Source of the DNA: Closterium sp. Naga37s-1
Taxonomy: Eukaryota > Streptophyta > Zygnematophyceae > Desmidiales > Closteriaceae
Assembly: GCA_947471745.1 (NCBI GenBank)
Contig: CANJKZ010000425.1
Coordinates: forward strand, 1,034,501 to 1,098,500
Reading direction: 5' to 3'
Length of the DNA stretch: 64,000 nt
Part shown: in pieces, positions 32,749-42,662 of the stretch
Layout: every line of letters begins with the position of its first letter
Position numbering within the stretch: position 1 is the stretch's first letter
The notes under the pieces: model-generated
The model's database searches: none
The model's input: the letters and a program-made list of their open reading frames with translations, nothing else
What the model was told of the DNA's origin: nothing
Translations under genes and position numbers: made by a program

Positions 32749-33753
32749 GTGTGCACATGCGTGTTGAATAGTGGGGCTAATTTTGCGTCAGGTGCACATC
32801 ATTCCAATCCTCCCATTCCAGTCCTGCCATGCCTCCGCAGATACCGAGGTAAGCACATGCGGGTTGACTACTTCTAGTTTTGAGTCGACTCAAAACTGCT
32901 TCTGTGTGTCAGATGCACTCCAAACCAAATGGCAGCCCTCTTCCCGCTCCATCCCATACTCGTCCGTATGCTGTGCTGACATACCATGCCTCGGCAGGTA
33001 CCGAGGCAAGCGCATGCCGGTTGACTACTTCTGTGTGTCCGACAACCTTCTACCCCGATTGGCGACATGTGACATACATGGGCGAGGGTTCGAAGAGGAC
33101 CGTGAGTATGGGTGGTGGGTTGGGTTGGGGGAGGTGAAAGGTAAAGGGAACGCGAGTTGATTACTTGCTTTTATCCAACGACCTTCTGCTCCGAGTTGCA
33201 GCACGTGACATTCACGGGCGCGGGTTCGAGGGAGAGGGTGAGTATGGATGGAGGGTTGGGTTGGGGGAGGTGAAAGGGAAAGGGAACGCGAGTTGATTAC
33301 TTGCTTTTATCCAATGACCTTCTGCCCCGAGTTGCGGCACGTGACATTCACGGGCGCGGGTTCGAGGGAGAGGGTGAGTATGGATGGAGGGTAGGGGGCT
33401 GACGTTCAAGTCGACTCACCTAGGCAAGCGCGTGCGGGCTGACTGCTTCTGTTTGTCCAACGAGTGGTGGCATGTGATGTGCATGGGAAAGGGTTTGATG
33501 GCGAGGGTGAGTATGCATGGAGAGTAGGGAGAGGTGGGGGGGGGGAAAGGGAAGGGGGATGGCGGGGAGCGATGGGGCGTGTGGGGGGTGCATATTTATT
33601 CTGGAGGTGCTGTAGGTGTGTAGTTACTAATAACAAACAAGGGATTAAAGATTTTATCAGGGCTCTTACCCCCTGATGTGCCATCTTCCCCCAACTGCAT
33701 GGTTTCTTGGAAGTGACCATTGTCCCATCACCCTCACCCTTCAGGCAAACTGA
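26601..33753 (+). CDS. APE1L: Plant-type AP endonuclease APE1L (exonuclease III family), possibly defective
   Basis: Base-excision-repair enzyme cutting DNA 5' of abasic sites; nuclear. Pieces match plant APE1L in order. From 26601: [18 protein letters not shown] (end of this exon unclear). 27425-27506: [20 protein letters not shown]. 28297-28389: [20 protein letters not shown]. 29350-29493: [20 protein letters not shown]. 29826-29924: [20 protein letters not shown]. Last copy of a repeat array to 31108: [26 protein letters not shown]. 31388-31453: [13 protein letters not shown]. 31757-31818: [15 protein letters not shown]. 32523-32609: [23 protein letters not shown]. 32998-33101: [21 protein letters not shown]. 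33701-33753: [16 protein letters not shown]. Catalytic EVRM, LNTY-PN, DLN and GSDHCP are present; the N-terminal W-N-x-N segment was not found. The 49-bp array splits one conserved exon and is not a multiple of 3, and the last acceptor reads CAT rather than CAG. Expression is therefore uncertain. Confidence 0.8.
27196..27335. repeat. 15-bp minisatellite GGTCTTCACCTGTCT
   Basis: About nine tandem copies, the last two with CACC changed to CCCC, followed by a C-rich tract. Intronic in APE1L. Confidence 0.9.
27507..27843. repeat. 23-bp minisatellite built from a splice-donor sequence
   Basis: About 14 copies of CAGGTGGATGCAGCAGAGCGAAT directly after the exon end ATCCAG/GTGATTCCGGCAGAG. Each unit contains CAG/GTGGAT, resembling the real donors of this gene (CAG/GTGATT here and CAG/GTGGAT at 28389). 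Confidence 0.85.
27896..27910. repeat. Palindrome TTGAG-TCGA-CTCAA between 12-bp direct repeats
   Basis: The direct repeat ATCAACATGAAT occurs at 27873-27884 and 27943-27954. Centre TCGA. Intronic in APE1L. Confidence 0.8.
28143..28215 (+). other. Decayed copy of the APE1[11 protein letters not shown] exon, with an imperfect palindrome
   Basis: GGAGGTGCGTCTGTCTGCAG-CAGCAGGGCGGAAGG reads [12 protein letters not shown]. It is followed by GAATATCCGAGTCAACTCGA-ATATTTC, an imperfect palindrome with a GAGTCAACTC core. Confidence 0.75.
28671..29280 (+). other. Four decayed copies of the APE1[10 protein letters not shown] exon
   Basis: The real exon (29350-29493) begins CAG/TTCGTGCAGCATGCACTGG. Its acceptor and first about 60 bases recur at about 28671, 28940, 29058 and 29213, each preceded by a CTCTCCC-type pyrimidine tract. 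Copies are variously mutated; all stop before the KYASTAMLL part. Confidence 0.85.
28710..28797. repeat. Three palindromes at 33-bp spacing inside an exon copy
   Basis: TATTGAG-ACGT-CTCAAAA at cores 28716-28725, 28749-28758 and 28782-28791. Between them the 17-bp exon fragment CCACCATTCTCCCAGTA is duplicated each time. After the last, the exon sequence resumes (CCGGGTTTGGTGGTCCC). Confidence 0.9.
29560..29790 (+). other. Decayed copies of the next two APE1L exon pieces
   Basis: About 29565-29640 repeats [21 protein letters not shown]. About 29683-29725 repeats the acceptor and [11 protein letters not shown]. About 29750-29790 repeats [12 protein letters not shown]. The real sequences lie at 29826-29924 and 30960-31108. 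Confidence 0.8.
29921..30850. repeat. 49-bp palindrome-bearing array, about 19 units, inside APE1L exon
   Basis: The unit is an exon fragment CTCCTCAACACCTACGTGCC-AAAC plus ATTTTTGAG-GCGC-CTCAAAAGTCGT. Units at 30001, 30061, 30181, 30361 and 30740 carry point changes such as GAGACGCCTC, TAGGCGCC, GAGGTGCC and ATGCGCC. The 49-bp length shifts the frame each unit, producing [27 protein letters not shown] and [16 protein letters not shown] in rotation. A short extra duplication (GAGGTGCCAAACATTTTTGAG) is in the last unit. Confidence 0.95.
30851..30990. repeat. 29-bp repeat of the same exon fragment without palindrome
   Basis: About five copies of (G/A)CCTTCTCAACACCTACGTGC-CAAACAAC. The last copy continues into the real exon ([11 protein letters not shown]). 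Confidence 0.9.
32116..32415. repeat. 50-bp repeat containing an APE1L exon edge
   Basis: Six near-identical units begin ACCAGGGCTGGCCTAACAG, which is the acceptor and first bases of the AGLTDAYRH exon (real copy from 32523). Single longer copies flank the array at about 32077 (reading [10 protein letters not shown]) and 32416 (reading [11 protein letters not shown]). Confidence 0.9.
32637..32752. repeat. (CA)n microsatellite
   Basis: CA/CACG dinucleotide tract right after the donor at 32609, in the APE1L intron. Confidence 0.9.
32838..32925 (+). other. Decayed copy of the APE1[12 protein letters not shown] exon, interrupted by a palindrome
   Basis: Repeats TACCGAGG-AAGC-CATGCGGGTTGACTACTTCT and TTCTGTGTGTC of the real exon (32998-33101). 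The 22-bp palindrome is inserted after CTTCT. Confidence 0.8.
32876..32897. repeat. Perfect 22-bp palindrome, centre TCGA, with 5-bp flanking duplication
   Basis: AG-TTTTGAG-TCGA-CTCAAAA-CT, perfectly self-complementary. The bases CTTCT before it (32871-32875) are repeated after it (32899-32903). The empty site, GACTACTTCTGTGTGTC, is seen in the second exon copy at about 33023. Confidence 0.9.
33158..33500. repeat. Tandem 135-bp repeat with exon-edge copies
   Basis: TTGATTACTTGCTTTTATCC..CACGTGACATTCACGGGCGC-GGGTTCGAGGGAGAGGGTGAG occurs at about 33158 and 33293. A third, shorter copy (GATGTGCATGGGAAAGGGTT) is at about 33475. All copy the end of the APE1L exon HGRGFE plus its donor. GTCGACTC at 33411-33418 may be a worn palindrome. 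Confidence 0.8.
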
Positions 33754-33930
33754 AGCAGCGTTACATTGCCAACTGTCAACCACGTTTCGCCAAAATCCTG
33801 CACGTTGAATGTGTACCCCCTGTTTTTATATTTGCGACTGCGAGCTCTGTGATACCACTCATTTAGATCAGGGTTCTTGTTAGGATAAATCAGAGGGCCC
33901 ACAACGCCTTCCTGATTTATCAGGGTTCGC
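33754..33930. other. Short spacer between APE1L and LINE tail
   Basis: Contains facing copies of ATAAATCAG/CTGATTTAT and CAGGGTTC/CGCCCTG. These hint at a small inverted-repeat element next to the LINE tail, but no target-site duplication was found. Confidence 0.35.
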
Positions 33931-33932
33931 CC

Positions 33933-33969
<37 letters not shown>

Positions 33970-34251
33970 TCTTCCAGACCGGATGATAAATCTCGATGTA
34001 GTCAGCCTGGTCTATTCACATAACCCAAAAACTTCCCTCGATCGCAATCCGCATCTCTCTTTCCCCATCCCCACCCCAACCACAGACATCCATTTTTCCC
34101 TATGTGTTGCCCCACTCACGAAGAAGCACATGAGTAAAAGAACCCAAATGCAACACACATAGAACCCCCCCTCAAGATACCCAATCAAAACGCCGAGTCA
34201 AGACACCCCATCAAGACATCCCATCCCACACCCCCCCCCCCCCCCCTTCAA

Positions 34252-36192
34252 TCACAACAGCGTATCGACCATGTACGGGGCCTCTACCCAGAGAGCCCCG
34301 CCTTCCACATCGACATCGTCCCTCTCCCGGTCCACCAAATCTACGTTAATCCCCCCCATGGAAGACGCCGCTCGAAGCAGGATGACACGGGCTTGCGCAC
34401 GTTGTAACGCCACCCCGATGAGCGCCTTCAGTGACCCTAAAAGATAAGCCGAAAACACAGAGTCGTCCTCTCGACAAGCCCCCCGCGACACAGCTAGCCA
34501 CACGTGCGCATCCCCCTGCTGACGAAGCCACCGCTGAAAACGACCGCCGAGACACCCCCACGTCTCAACTATCAAAGGGGTGAACTGCACGCCCCGGTTG
34601 CGTGCAAGCAGAGGCGCGTAATCACTCGTTTTGCGACGCTCCCACTCCCTTGCCGCCACACCTATTTGACGCCCGCACTGTCCCAGCAGTGATGGAGACA
34701 GCGATAGCGGGTCCGCGACGCTGATCTCTAGGGCGTGAGCCTCTCCAGCCATTGGTCGTCGCACCGCCACATCAACCCGCTTCCCCTGCAGCACCACACT
34801 ATCCTCCATTGTCACCACCCCCCCCGACGCCTTAGAGATCTTCACCACCGCAAACTTCACCTCATCATGCACCCGAGATGGACCATGCTGGTGCTTGCAT
34901 CTCAGGGCATGGTGCGGGTCTGCTGGGTCAACATACGCTGTGCCACAAATACACCTCCCCGCCACCTGCAGCTGCTGAATTGGGAGGCCAAGCCGTATAG
35001 CAGCAGCGATGCCCCACTCAGCCGCAGTGAATGTGAGATCTGAGTGAGCCGGAACCGCCGAAACCCATGCACCCGCCCCCGGGCCCTGAAGGGATGTGAA
35101 ACGGGCCAAGGTAGCATCGTCACGAGCCAAGCGGCGTAGTGCCTGGAGCTCCTCTACAGCTAACTGCCGCTGCCGCGCCTGGAAAAGCCGAACAGGAGGG
35201 GCCGGTACGCACAGAGGTAAGCCCGGTATCTCGTGACGGATAGTCGCTGGCAGCTGCTCAAGAGCCTTGACAAACCACGGGTCAAGAAACTCTGCCCCTG
35301 TCGAAGTGGTGAGGTACTCCGCAAACATCGCCTCCTCACCCGCCACCAGGGCTGACGATATCAGACTATTTTAGTCTGATTGTCTGAAATTTCAGACTAT
35401 TTTCCTGACATTCCTGATTTTTCAGAGTTGGCTGGTTTTGAAAAATGAGTGCTTCAGACTAATGGTTTTTTCGATACTGAAAAATTCAGAGAACTTGCTT
35501 ACCGAATAATGAGTTTTCATACTACAGAGTACGAACTCCCCTTCGCCATACCTGTTACTTCGAGGAAAACCCATCCCTCCGAACTTGTGCAAAAGGTTCG
35601 TTAGTAGGAAAACCTGCCTTAGTCTATGAATTATAAAATTTTCAGAGTTATACTTCTCTGGTTCCTGAGAAATCAGAGTATTCACTTTTTGGAAAATGGG
35701 CCTCAGACTAAAAAAAAATTGGGGGGCCAAAAAAATCAGAGTGGTTTTATTCGAAAAGTCAGCCCTGCCCGCCACCCCTAACTGTGCAATGTCACGCGCG
35801 GCCTGCGCCCACCCACAAACATAGGACAGTGGGCTCAAAGAGGCCGCCGCCCGGATCCCGAACCCTCCGAGTCGCACAGGGAGATGCAGCTGCATGCGTG
35901 CGCGCCTAGACCGGTCGGGGTCCTGCTCCCAAGTGTCAGGTGGGAAAAGCTGCTCAAAGCAATCCTCTAAATAGCTGTCCCAATCCCTAAAAGCCTCAAC
36001 CACCTCCGGACGCGGCGGCATAGTCCGGGCGAGGTACATCGGCCGCGCTGAAACTGCAATGGCGAGGAGGTGTGAAGCCATCTGAGGGTGGTCGAGCAAT
36101 TGGAGCCATGGCAGTGGCGCCTGCAACTGTCGAAGCCGCTCCCGTAGCCAGACCACCTCCCAAACCTCCTCCCCAATAGGCACGCCCACCAC
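34252..36192 (-). pseudogene. LINE reverse-transcriptase C-terminal region and endonuclease-like domain, split by MITE
   Basis: First part (minus, 36192-35768) starts VVGVPIG, the motif just after the RT core, then continues through a thumb-like region (ARPMYLARTMPP, LPVRLGGFGI). The second part (35346-34252) has a zinc-knuckle-like CICGTAYVDPADPHHALRC and RVHDEVK. It then has DVAV and LEISVADPL, which resemble the restriction-like endonuclease found at the C-terminus of R2/NeSL-type elements. The frame is continuous once the MITE and one 8-bp duplicate are ignored (LGVAG then EEAMFAEYL). Family-level assignment from motif order only. Confidence 0.65.
35347..35767. mobile_element. 421-bp hAT-type MITE
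   Basis: Perfect 10-bp terminal inverted repeats CAGGGCTGAC..GTCAGCCCTG. Perfect 8-bp target-site duplication CCCGCCAC at 35339-35346 and 35768-35775. AT-rich with many TCAGACTA/TAGTCTGA subterminal motifs and no coding capacity. The 8-bp duplication and CAGGG termini are hAT hallmarks. Confidence 0.92.
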
Positions 36193-36205
36193 AGTAAGAC
36201 CTGAA

Positions 36206-37080
36206 AATTATGGTAGAGGCATGTGCAATGCTTTAATGTGCATGTATGCACAACCGGCAAGTCTAGAATGGCGAAGTTTCAAAATTACTGAAGTTGGAAT
36301 TAGGCTTGCGAAGGTTGACGAGAAAAAAATTCGCGGAGCAAGGGTGGTGAAGGGTGATGAGTGGGAAGTGCGACCCAACCAAACTCAATGGACTACAGTA
36401 CCTTGCTACTTCCGAAATCAACAAGGGGGGAACTGCACAAAGGACAAACGATTCCTGAAGGCGAAATGCAGAGGGATTCAGGCAAATTGACAAAGCTGTT
36501 ACAACATGGTTTTCAACATATACGGAACAAGACAGATCTGGAAACTTGTAAAAATCGTTCTCTAAATTGAAAAATGAAGCCATTCAGTTGGCTAATTGGC
36601 CAACAGTAATGTTCATTACAAAGCAGTTTAGGGTTATTGATAATGAATGAAACAACGGACATACCAGGTCGAACCAAGCAGATGAGACAGTGTCAAGTTT
36701 TTTCCTAATAAAAAAAAAATGTATAATCCATCTCGTGCCATTATCACTCTTCCGGTTCACACTGCGAATGTGAATGGTGGTGCTGCACATCCATTTTGTG
36801 AGGCGTAAGTCCGGCACAATTTGAGAAGACCCTGGGTTGAGAGCGACACGAGCAAACACGGGCAGCGAGAAGGAAAGGGCAGAGGGAACAGAGGAGTGGG
36901 GTGGAAAGAGATGTGAAGGGAAGAGGGTAGAGGACAGGGAAGCAAAGGGACCAGAGGATAAGGAAGGGAAGGGATGAGAGGACAAGGGAAGAGACGAGAG
37001 GACAAGGAAGGGAAGGGACGAGAGGATAAGGAAGGGAAGGGACGAAAGGACAAGGAAGGGAAGGGACAAGAGGACAAGGG
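36206..37080. other. Unassigned spacer with purine minisatellite
   Basis: No gene seen. About 36895-37080 is a GGAAGGGACGAGAGGA-type degenerate repeat. The rest is unrecognised sequence between the LINE and copia B. Confidence 0.5.
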
Positions 37081-37115
37081 AAGCCACCTGGCGCACCTCC
37101 AGGAATGAAGGGGAG

Positions 37116-37408
37116 TGATGGAGTGTGAAGGGAATTATACTTAGCATTTCCGTAGGAGCAGCAGTATCGCACCTGACTTTGTCAAAGCAGCAACAACCGC
37201 AGTATCGGATCAACCCGTATCAAGGGCAGGAAGGTCAACAATCGCAAGAGTCAACTGTCGCGACTGTTGACCATCTGGACCGACGCTTGACTTGCCATCG
37301 AGGAAAAGCAACAGGCGTAACCGTACAGGTTACATGCAGCGACTCGGTAACAAGAAGGAAGTACAACAGTCAGAGTCACTGTAGAAATGCCTGTAAAACA
37401 GTTATAAT
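37116..37408 (+). repeat. Copia B 5' LTR, first part
   Basis: Matches 61114-61406 of the 3' LTR. Its last five bases, ATAAT, are duplicated at 50955-50959 by insertion of element A. Confidence 0.92.
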
Positions 37409-37846
37409 TGTTGGGAACAAACAATCTTAAAGCGCCTCTGTCGTGTCGAAATACCAAGGCACAAGCGAAGCAGAGCATATCGAGGCACCAGCGAGTCAAC
37501 CCTCGGAGGTTGAAGTAACCGCTGGAGGTTACGCGAAAGTCAAAGGTCAGCGACCTTTGACTTGACAGATGCAGCGCGACAGCAAGGACACACAACTGAC
37601 TCGACATTGAGCAGTTGCCCGAGTCGCACTGTATCGAACCGCAACAGTAAAACAGTTTAATTATATCTCTTCGTATTCTTTGTACTCTTATATAAACCTT
37701 TGTACTTGCTTGTTTTAATCAACTTACTTTGCCCTCACATACCAGCGCAAGGTGGTTCAAGGACTTCATTTAAACGCTTCCGCTACTACATCACTCTACC
37801 CAGAGTTTAACCCTACCAAAGATCCTAAGGGGCACTCAGCCCAACA
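37409..37846 (+). repeat. Copia A 5' LTR
   Basis: TG..CA ends, TATATAAA promoter box near 37689, followed directly by the primer-binding site. Confidence 0.93.
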
Positions 37847-39887
37847 TGGTATGAGAGCTGGTTAGGGTTAAAATTATTTCTCCTTAACACCTAATACACC
37901 AAGAGACATGTCTACCAGAAAGGAGAGGAGCTCCTCCAACGGCTCTCCTGGTACTACTCCTACTCCACCTCCTGCCTCTGGCCTACAGACAGAGGAAGGC
38001 ACAACAACGAGACCGGCAGCTGGGTCTACTGAAACACCCGCAAACCAAGGCGCGGGCTTCGATCCAAGCATGATGGAGAAGTTCTTCTCCTTCATGTCCT
38101 TCTACGAGCAGCATCAGCAAGGAGCACCTGCGCAATCAAACAACAGCAACAACAACAACAACGTGACGCCCATGAGTCTCGATGGCTCATCCTACGCACG
38201 CGGGAATCAACAACAGCAACCTACCTTCGCTCCGTACGAGCCCCAGCGCGGCTCCGTCAGCTTCATGCCACAACCACAACCTGCACCGGGACAAGAGAGA
38301 ACGCTGGACGCACTACAAGTTCAGTCGCAGTTCGCGCACGTTCTAAAACTGCAAACGACAAAACCCTTCGACGGGAAGGATTTCTTTACCTGGTCGTTCG
38401 AATTCGAGCTGATGATGGAAGGAGCGCAAATCCTTGGCTTCTTCGACGGGTCCCTGCCATACCCAACAAACGGCACACAGTATGAGAAGCAGCAGTACAC
38501 CTATCAATCGATGATGGCGTACACGATACTACTGAGGAACATCACTCCAACTCAACAACAAAACATACGGTCTTACCGAGGCTACGGCAACTCCGCGGAG
38601 CTCGCGTACAATCACTTGAAGAGCCTGTATCAAGCAACAGACAGCGTAAACCAAAGTCGGTTAATGGCGCAGCTGACAACAATCGAAATGAAACCAGGCG
38701 AGAAGGGAATGGCGTATATCAGTCGCTGCCGCGAGCTGCGCGACAAGCTTCTTCGATGTGGAGGATCGATTTCAGAGGACGCCTTCGTCACGGTTGTCAT
38801 CGGCGGTCTTGGTCCTCACTGGCGCTCCACTCGCGCCATACTACGAGCCCACGGGAAAATTTCTGAAGCAGCACTTTGCGCCGAAATCCACGCCGAGCAG
38901 CAAGACATGGACCTGCAAGAAGAACGACACAAGAGAAAGGTATCAGTGCCCGAATTCGCGTTTCACACTCAACGGCGCCACAACAACAACAACAATCGAC
39001 CGAAAATCGTACCTCCGTTCTGCCACCTCTGCAAGACTTTAGGGCATCCTCGTACGCACTGCCCGAATCGACAACAGTCAACGTCGCCGCAACGCCAACT
39101 TCGCCCTTCAAGCAGTCAAGTCGCCTCAACGCAAGCAAATCCGACAACTTCAGTACAAGTCTCAACAACATCGACGGGACAACCTGCGAAAGGAACAAGA
39201 AACATCGTCAGCTGCATGGCAAGGCTGAGTGACTCCTGCGTAACTGAGTCACCACCATATTACTTACCAGAAGAACAACTCGACAACAGCACGCCTCGCC
39301 GCGAGTCACTTCAACCGAACCCGACGTACGCCGCCATCGCTCAAAGCGGGCCGTCCGGGAAGGATACATGGTTCTTGGACAGTTGCTGCGGACAACATAT
39401 GTGCTCTTCAGGACGTTTCGTTCAACGCGAGCACCAACTTCAACGAGAAGTCGTCATCACTGTCGCCAATAATCAGAATCTGCGCACACGACGACAAGGA
39501 GTAGTGCAACTTCAGTCACGAGAGACGAATGTCATACTGCAAATGTCCAAAGTCCTAATAGCAGAAGGACTTGGCTACAGCTTACTGAGCGTCAGTCAGT
39601 TGATGGCGAAAGACATACATCTGGAAGCCGACAGTACCACCCAGGAGTTCAAGCTGTACCACGGGAAGGGCGGCCTCTACATCGGAAAGGCGGTCCTGAA
39701 GAACAATGTCTTCGTTCTCGATTTCGTCCCAGACCTGGGCACCGCAGACAGTGACGGGATCGTCACCTTCACATCTTGGACGCACCCGCCGGATCTCGAC
39801 CCCGACTTCAGTCCGGAAGGCTTTTGGTATTCACATACCATTCCTGAAGCAGAACGAACACGTGCGTTAGTAACAATACAACATTCG

Positions 39888-40045
39888 GCAGCAGCAGAGA
39901 CAACATCGGCAGCAGCAGAGACAACATCGGCAGCAGCAGAGACAACATCGGCAGCAGCAGAGACAACATCGGCAGCAGCAGAGACAACATCGGCAGCAGC
40001 AGAGACATCATCGGCAGCAGCAGAGACATCATCGGCAGTAGCAGG
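39888..40045 (+). repeat. 21-bp coding minisatellite in copia A
   Basis: Seven to eight copies of TCGGCAGCAGCAGAGACAAC-A, frame-preserving, encoding SAAAETT between protease and integrase. Confidence 0.9.
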
Positions 40046-42662
40046 AACAACAACAGTAGCAGCAACAACGACACCACTCCTCGTTGACGGAGCACCACCA
40101 ACACCCGCACAGCAGCTGAATCCGGCTCAACGGGAAGTCCATAGAAGCGCAAACTTCACCGCCAGCTTCTACTCCAACTTCGACGCGTATCGACGCTCAC
40201 CCGGACACCGCGCCTCCGAAGACATCTGGCACGCACGCATGGGACACCCAAGCAACACTGTGTTAAACAACACAATAAGAGCAGGAGTCCTTGACAAGGA
40301 CTCGTTACTACTACTCGACGGCAGAGAACTTCAACGGGCACGAGGAACATGTCTTACCTGCCCCGAAGCCGACTTACCACATCGGCCGTTCACTCCTCAT
40401 CACAACCCGAGCACACCCGCGTACGCACCACTAGAAAAGGTGTATAGCGACATCCTGTACAATCGGGAACCAGGACAAGTAATATACAACTACACAATCA
40501 CCTTCATCGACGCCGCCACCCGTTACGTCTGGCATCTAAACCTACCCAGCCGCGACATGGTCCTCGAAGCATTCGCTGCTTGGCTACCAGTAGCAGAAAG
40601 AGAGTCGGGCGTAAAGCTGAAAAGCTTCCAGTCTGACGGAGGAAGAGAATACACCTCTCAGCGATTCAAGCAGTACCTGGCGGAAAGGGGAATCAAGCAG
40701 CTCCTCTCTCTTCCCTACGCCCATCAGCAGCAAGGTGTAGCAGAAAGAATGAACAGGACTCTGCAGAACAGCATGCGCAAACTGTTGCGTGGCATGCGGC
40801 TACCCAACCACCAGTGGCCTGACGCGATGGACCACGCTGTCATGCTGCACAACTTGCTCTCATCTTCATCACTACCGAACAACGCATCACCGCATCTGCT
40901 GTGGACAGGAAAACAGGGCAGCACAAAAATGTTACGAGTGTTCGGATGCATGGTACAGTACCGACCCCCAGCAGCACGAGCGGGCCGATTTTCACAACGC
41001 GCACAGTGGGGACTACACCTCGGCATCGAAAAGAACTACAACGCGTGGAAAATCTTTGACGTCCACTCCAAGGAAACAGTAGCAGCACGCGACGTCATTT
41101 TCTACGAACGACTCACGCTCCAGACATACCTTGCCAACCTGCAAGAGGACCAAGATCCCACAGGTGGTTTTCGTGGTGACCGAGCCTTCGCCTCGGCAGC
41201 AGACGAAGCTGACTGGGACGAGCAGAATGTGGCCAACGCATCAGAAGAAGCTGGACCCCTTCCGTTCTGCTCCGTCGACGTCCCCATGGACGAAGATAAC
41301 CCTCGCGAAAGTGTCAACGCCGAAACCTTCTACTACTTCGCCGACAACGGTTACGTAACACCTGCGACAGTCAACACCAACGAAGCAGAACGAGTAGGAC
41401 CGAATTTCATACCTGATCCAGAAGCGGGAGATGAAGCAGCTTATCCCGAGGATGCAACTCTTCCCCGCTACTCACAGACTGGACTGCAGATTCTCGGACT
41501 CGTCACCGCAGTCCACGGCAACACTCTTCCTAAGGAGCCTGCGACGGTTCAGCAGGCTCTGGGGGGGAAACACAGGGAAAAATGGCGTGAAGCCATGGAC
41601 AGATAGTTAAAGGCGCTGGAGGAACGGAACACCTGGAAAGTTGTCCCCATCAGCGTGGCAAGGAACAAGACCATTCTCACCGGGAAATGGGTCTTCCGCG
41701 TTAAAACAAAAGCAGACGGCACAATTGAGAAGTTCAAAGCACGCTGGGATGTGCGTGGATTCGATCAGGAGCACGGACGGGACTTCACCGAGACATTCGC
41801 CCCGGTTAGCCGACATACCTCACTTCAAATCCTCCTCGCGATCGCCGCCATGAAGAAAAGGAAGCTACGGCAAATCGATGTCGCCAACGCGTTCCTCTAC
41901 GCACCTGTCGACGTGGAAATCTTCGTCGAGCTCCCACACGGTACCAACAGGGAACCTAACCAAGTCTGTCAACTGCTGAAATCACTTTACGTGATCAAGC
42001 AAGCTCCGCGGCTATGGCAACAGTACCTACACACTCGCCTCATTCACATCGGATTCCGCCAACTACCTCACGACCAAGGAATGTACCGACTCACTAAAGA
42101 CACCGACTACATTCTGCTGATCGTCTACGTAGACGACCTACTCTACATCGGCTCCACTGACGACATCACCACCTGGTTCGAAGGGGAGCTACAGAGGGAC
42201 CTCACACTCACGGTCTCCTCTACCGTCACACAGTACCTCGGCTTGAACATTCGGGAAGAAGAAGGCGCGATCTACCTCAACGCCGCTAAGTACGCCGACA
42301 CCATCGCCAAACGCTTCGCGCTCACACCTACCACCATCTCTACGCCCTACCGCTACGCGACAGGAAACCACAAGAAAGGATCCTCTGTACTCAAATCCGC
42401 CGGGATACGCGACTACCAGAGAAAGCTAGGATGCCTTCTCTTCGCAGCTGTCACCTGCCGCCCCGACCTCTCATACTCTGCAAGCCAGCTCGCCACCTAC
42501 CTCAAGAAGCCTGAAGCAGAACACCTGGCGGAGCTCGACCGCGCTCTCCACTACTTCGTCAGTACCTCAACGATCGGCCTAACTTACTACAAGAACACAA
42601 CTACACCGACTAAATTAATCGGCTACGTCGACGCTGATCACGCTGGCGACTCCGACAACAGG

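Larger units (their letters stand above)
33931..36205 (-). mobile_element. 5'-truncated non-LTR retrotransposon (LINE)
   Basis: The poly(T) run at about 33939-33967 is the poly(A) tail of a minus-strand element. 3'UTR to 34251 (with a C homopolymer near 34234), then the C-terminal part of an RT polyprotein in two pieces split by the MITE at 35347-35767. The RT catalytic core is absent, as expected for 5' truncation; the 5' end near 36205 is approximate and no target-site duplication was identified. Confidence 0.8.

Noticed and set aside
33868..33937. Possible small inverted-repeat element CAGGGTTC..CGCCCTG
   Set aside because: Arms are short and imperfect, no target-site duplication, and it abuts the LINE poly(A) tail; not strong enough to call.
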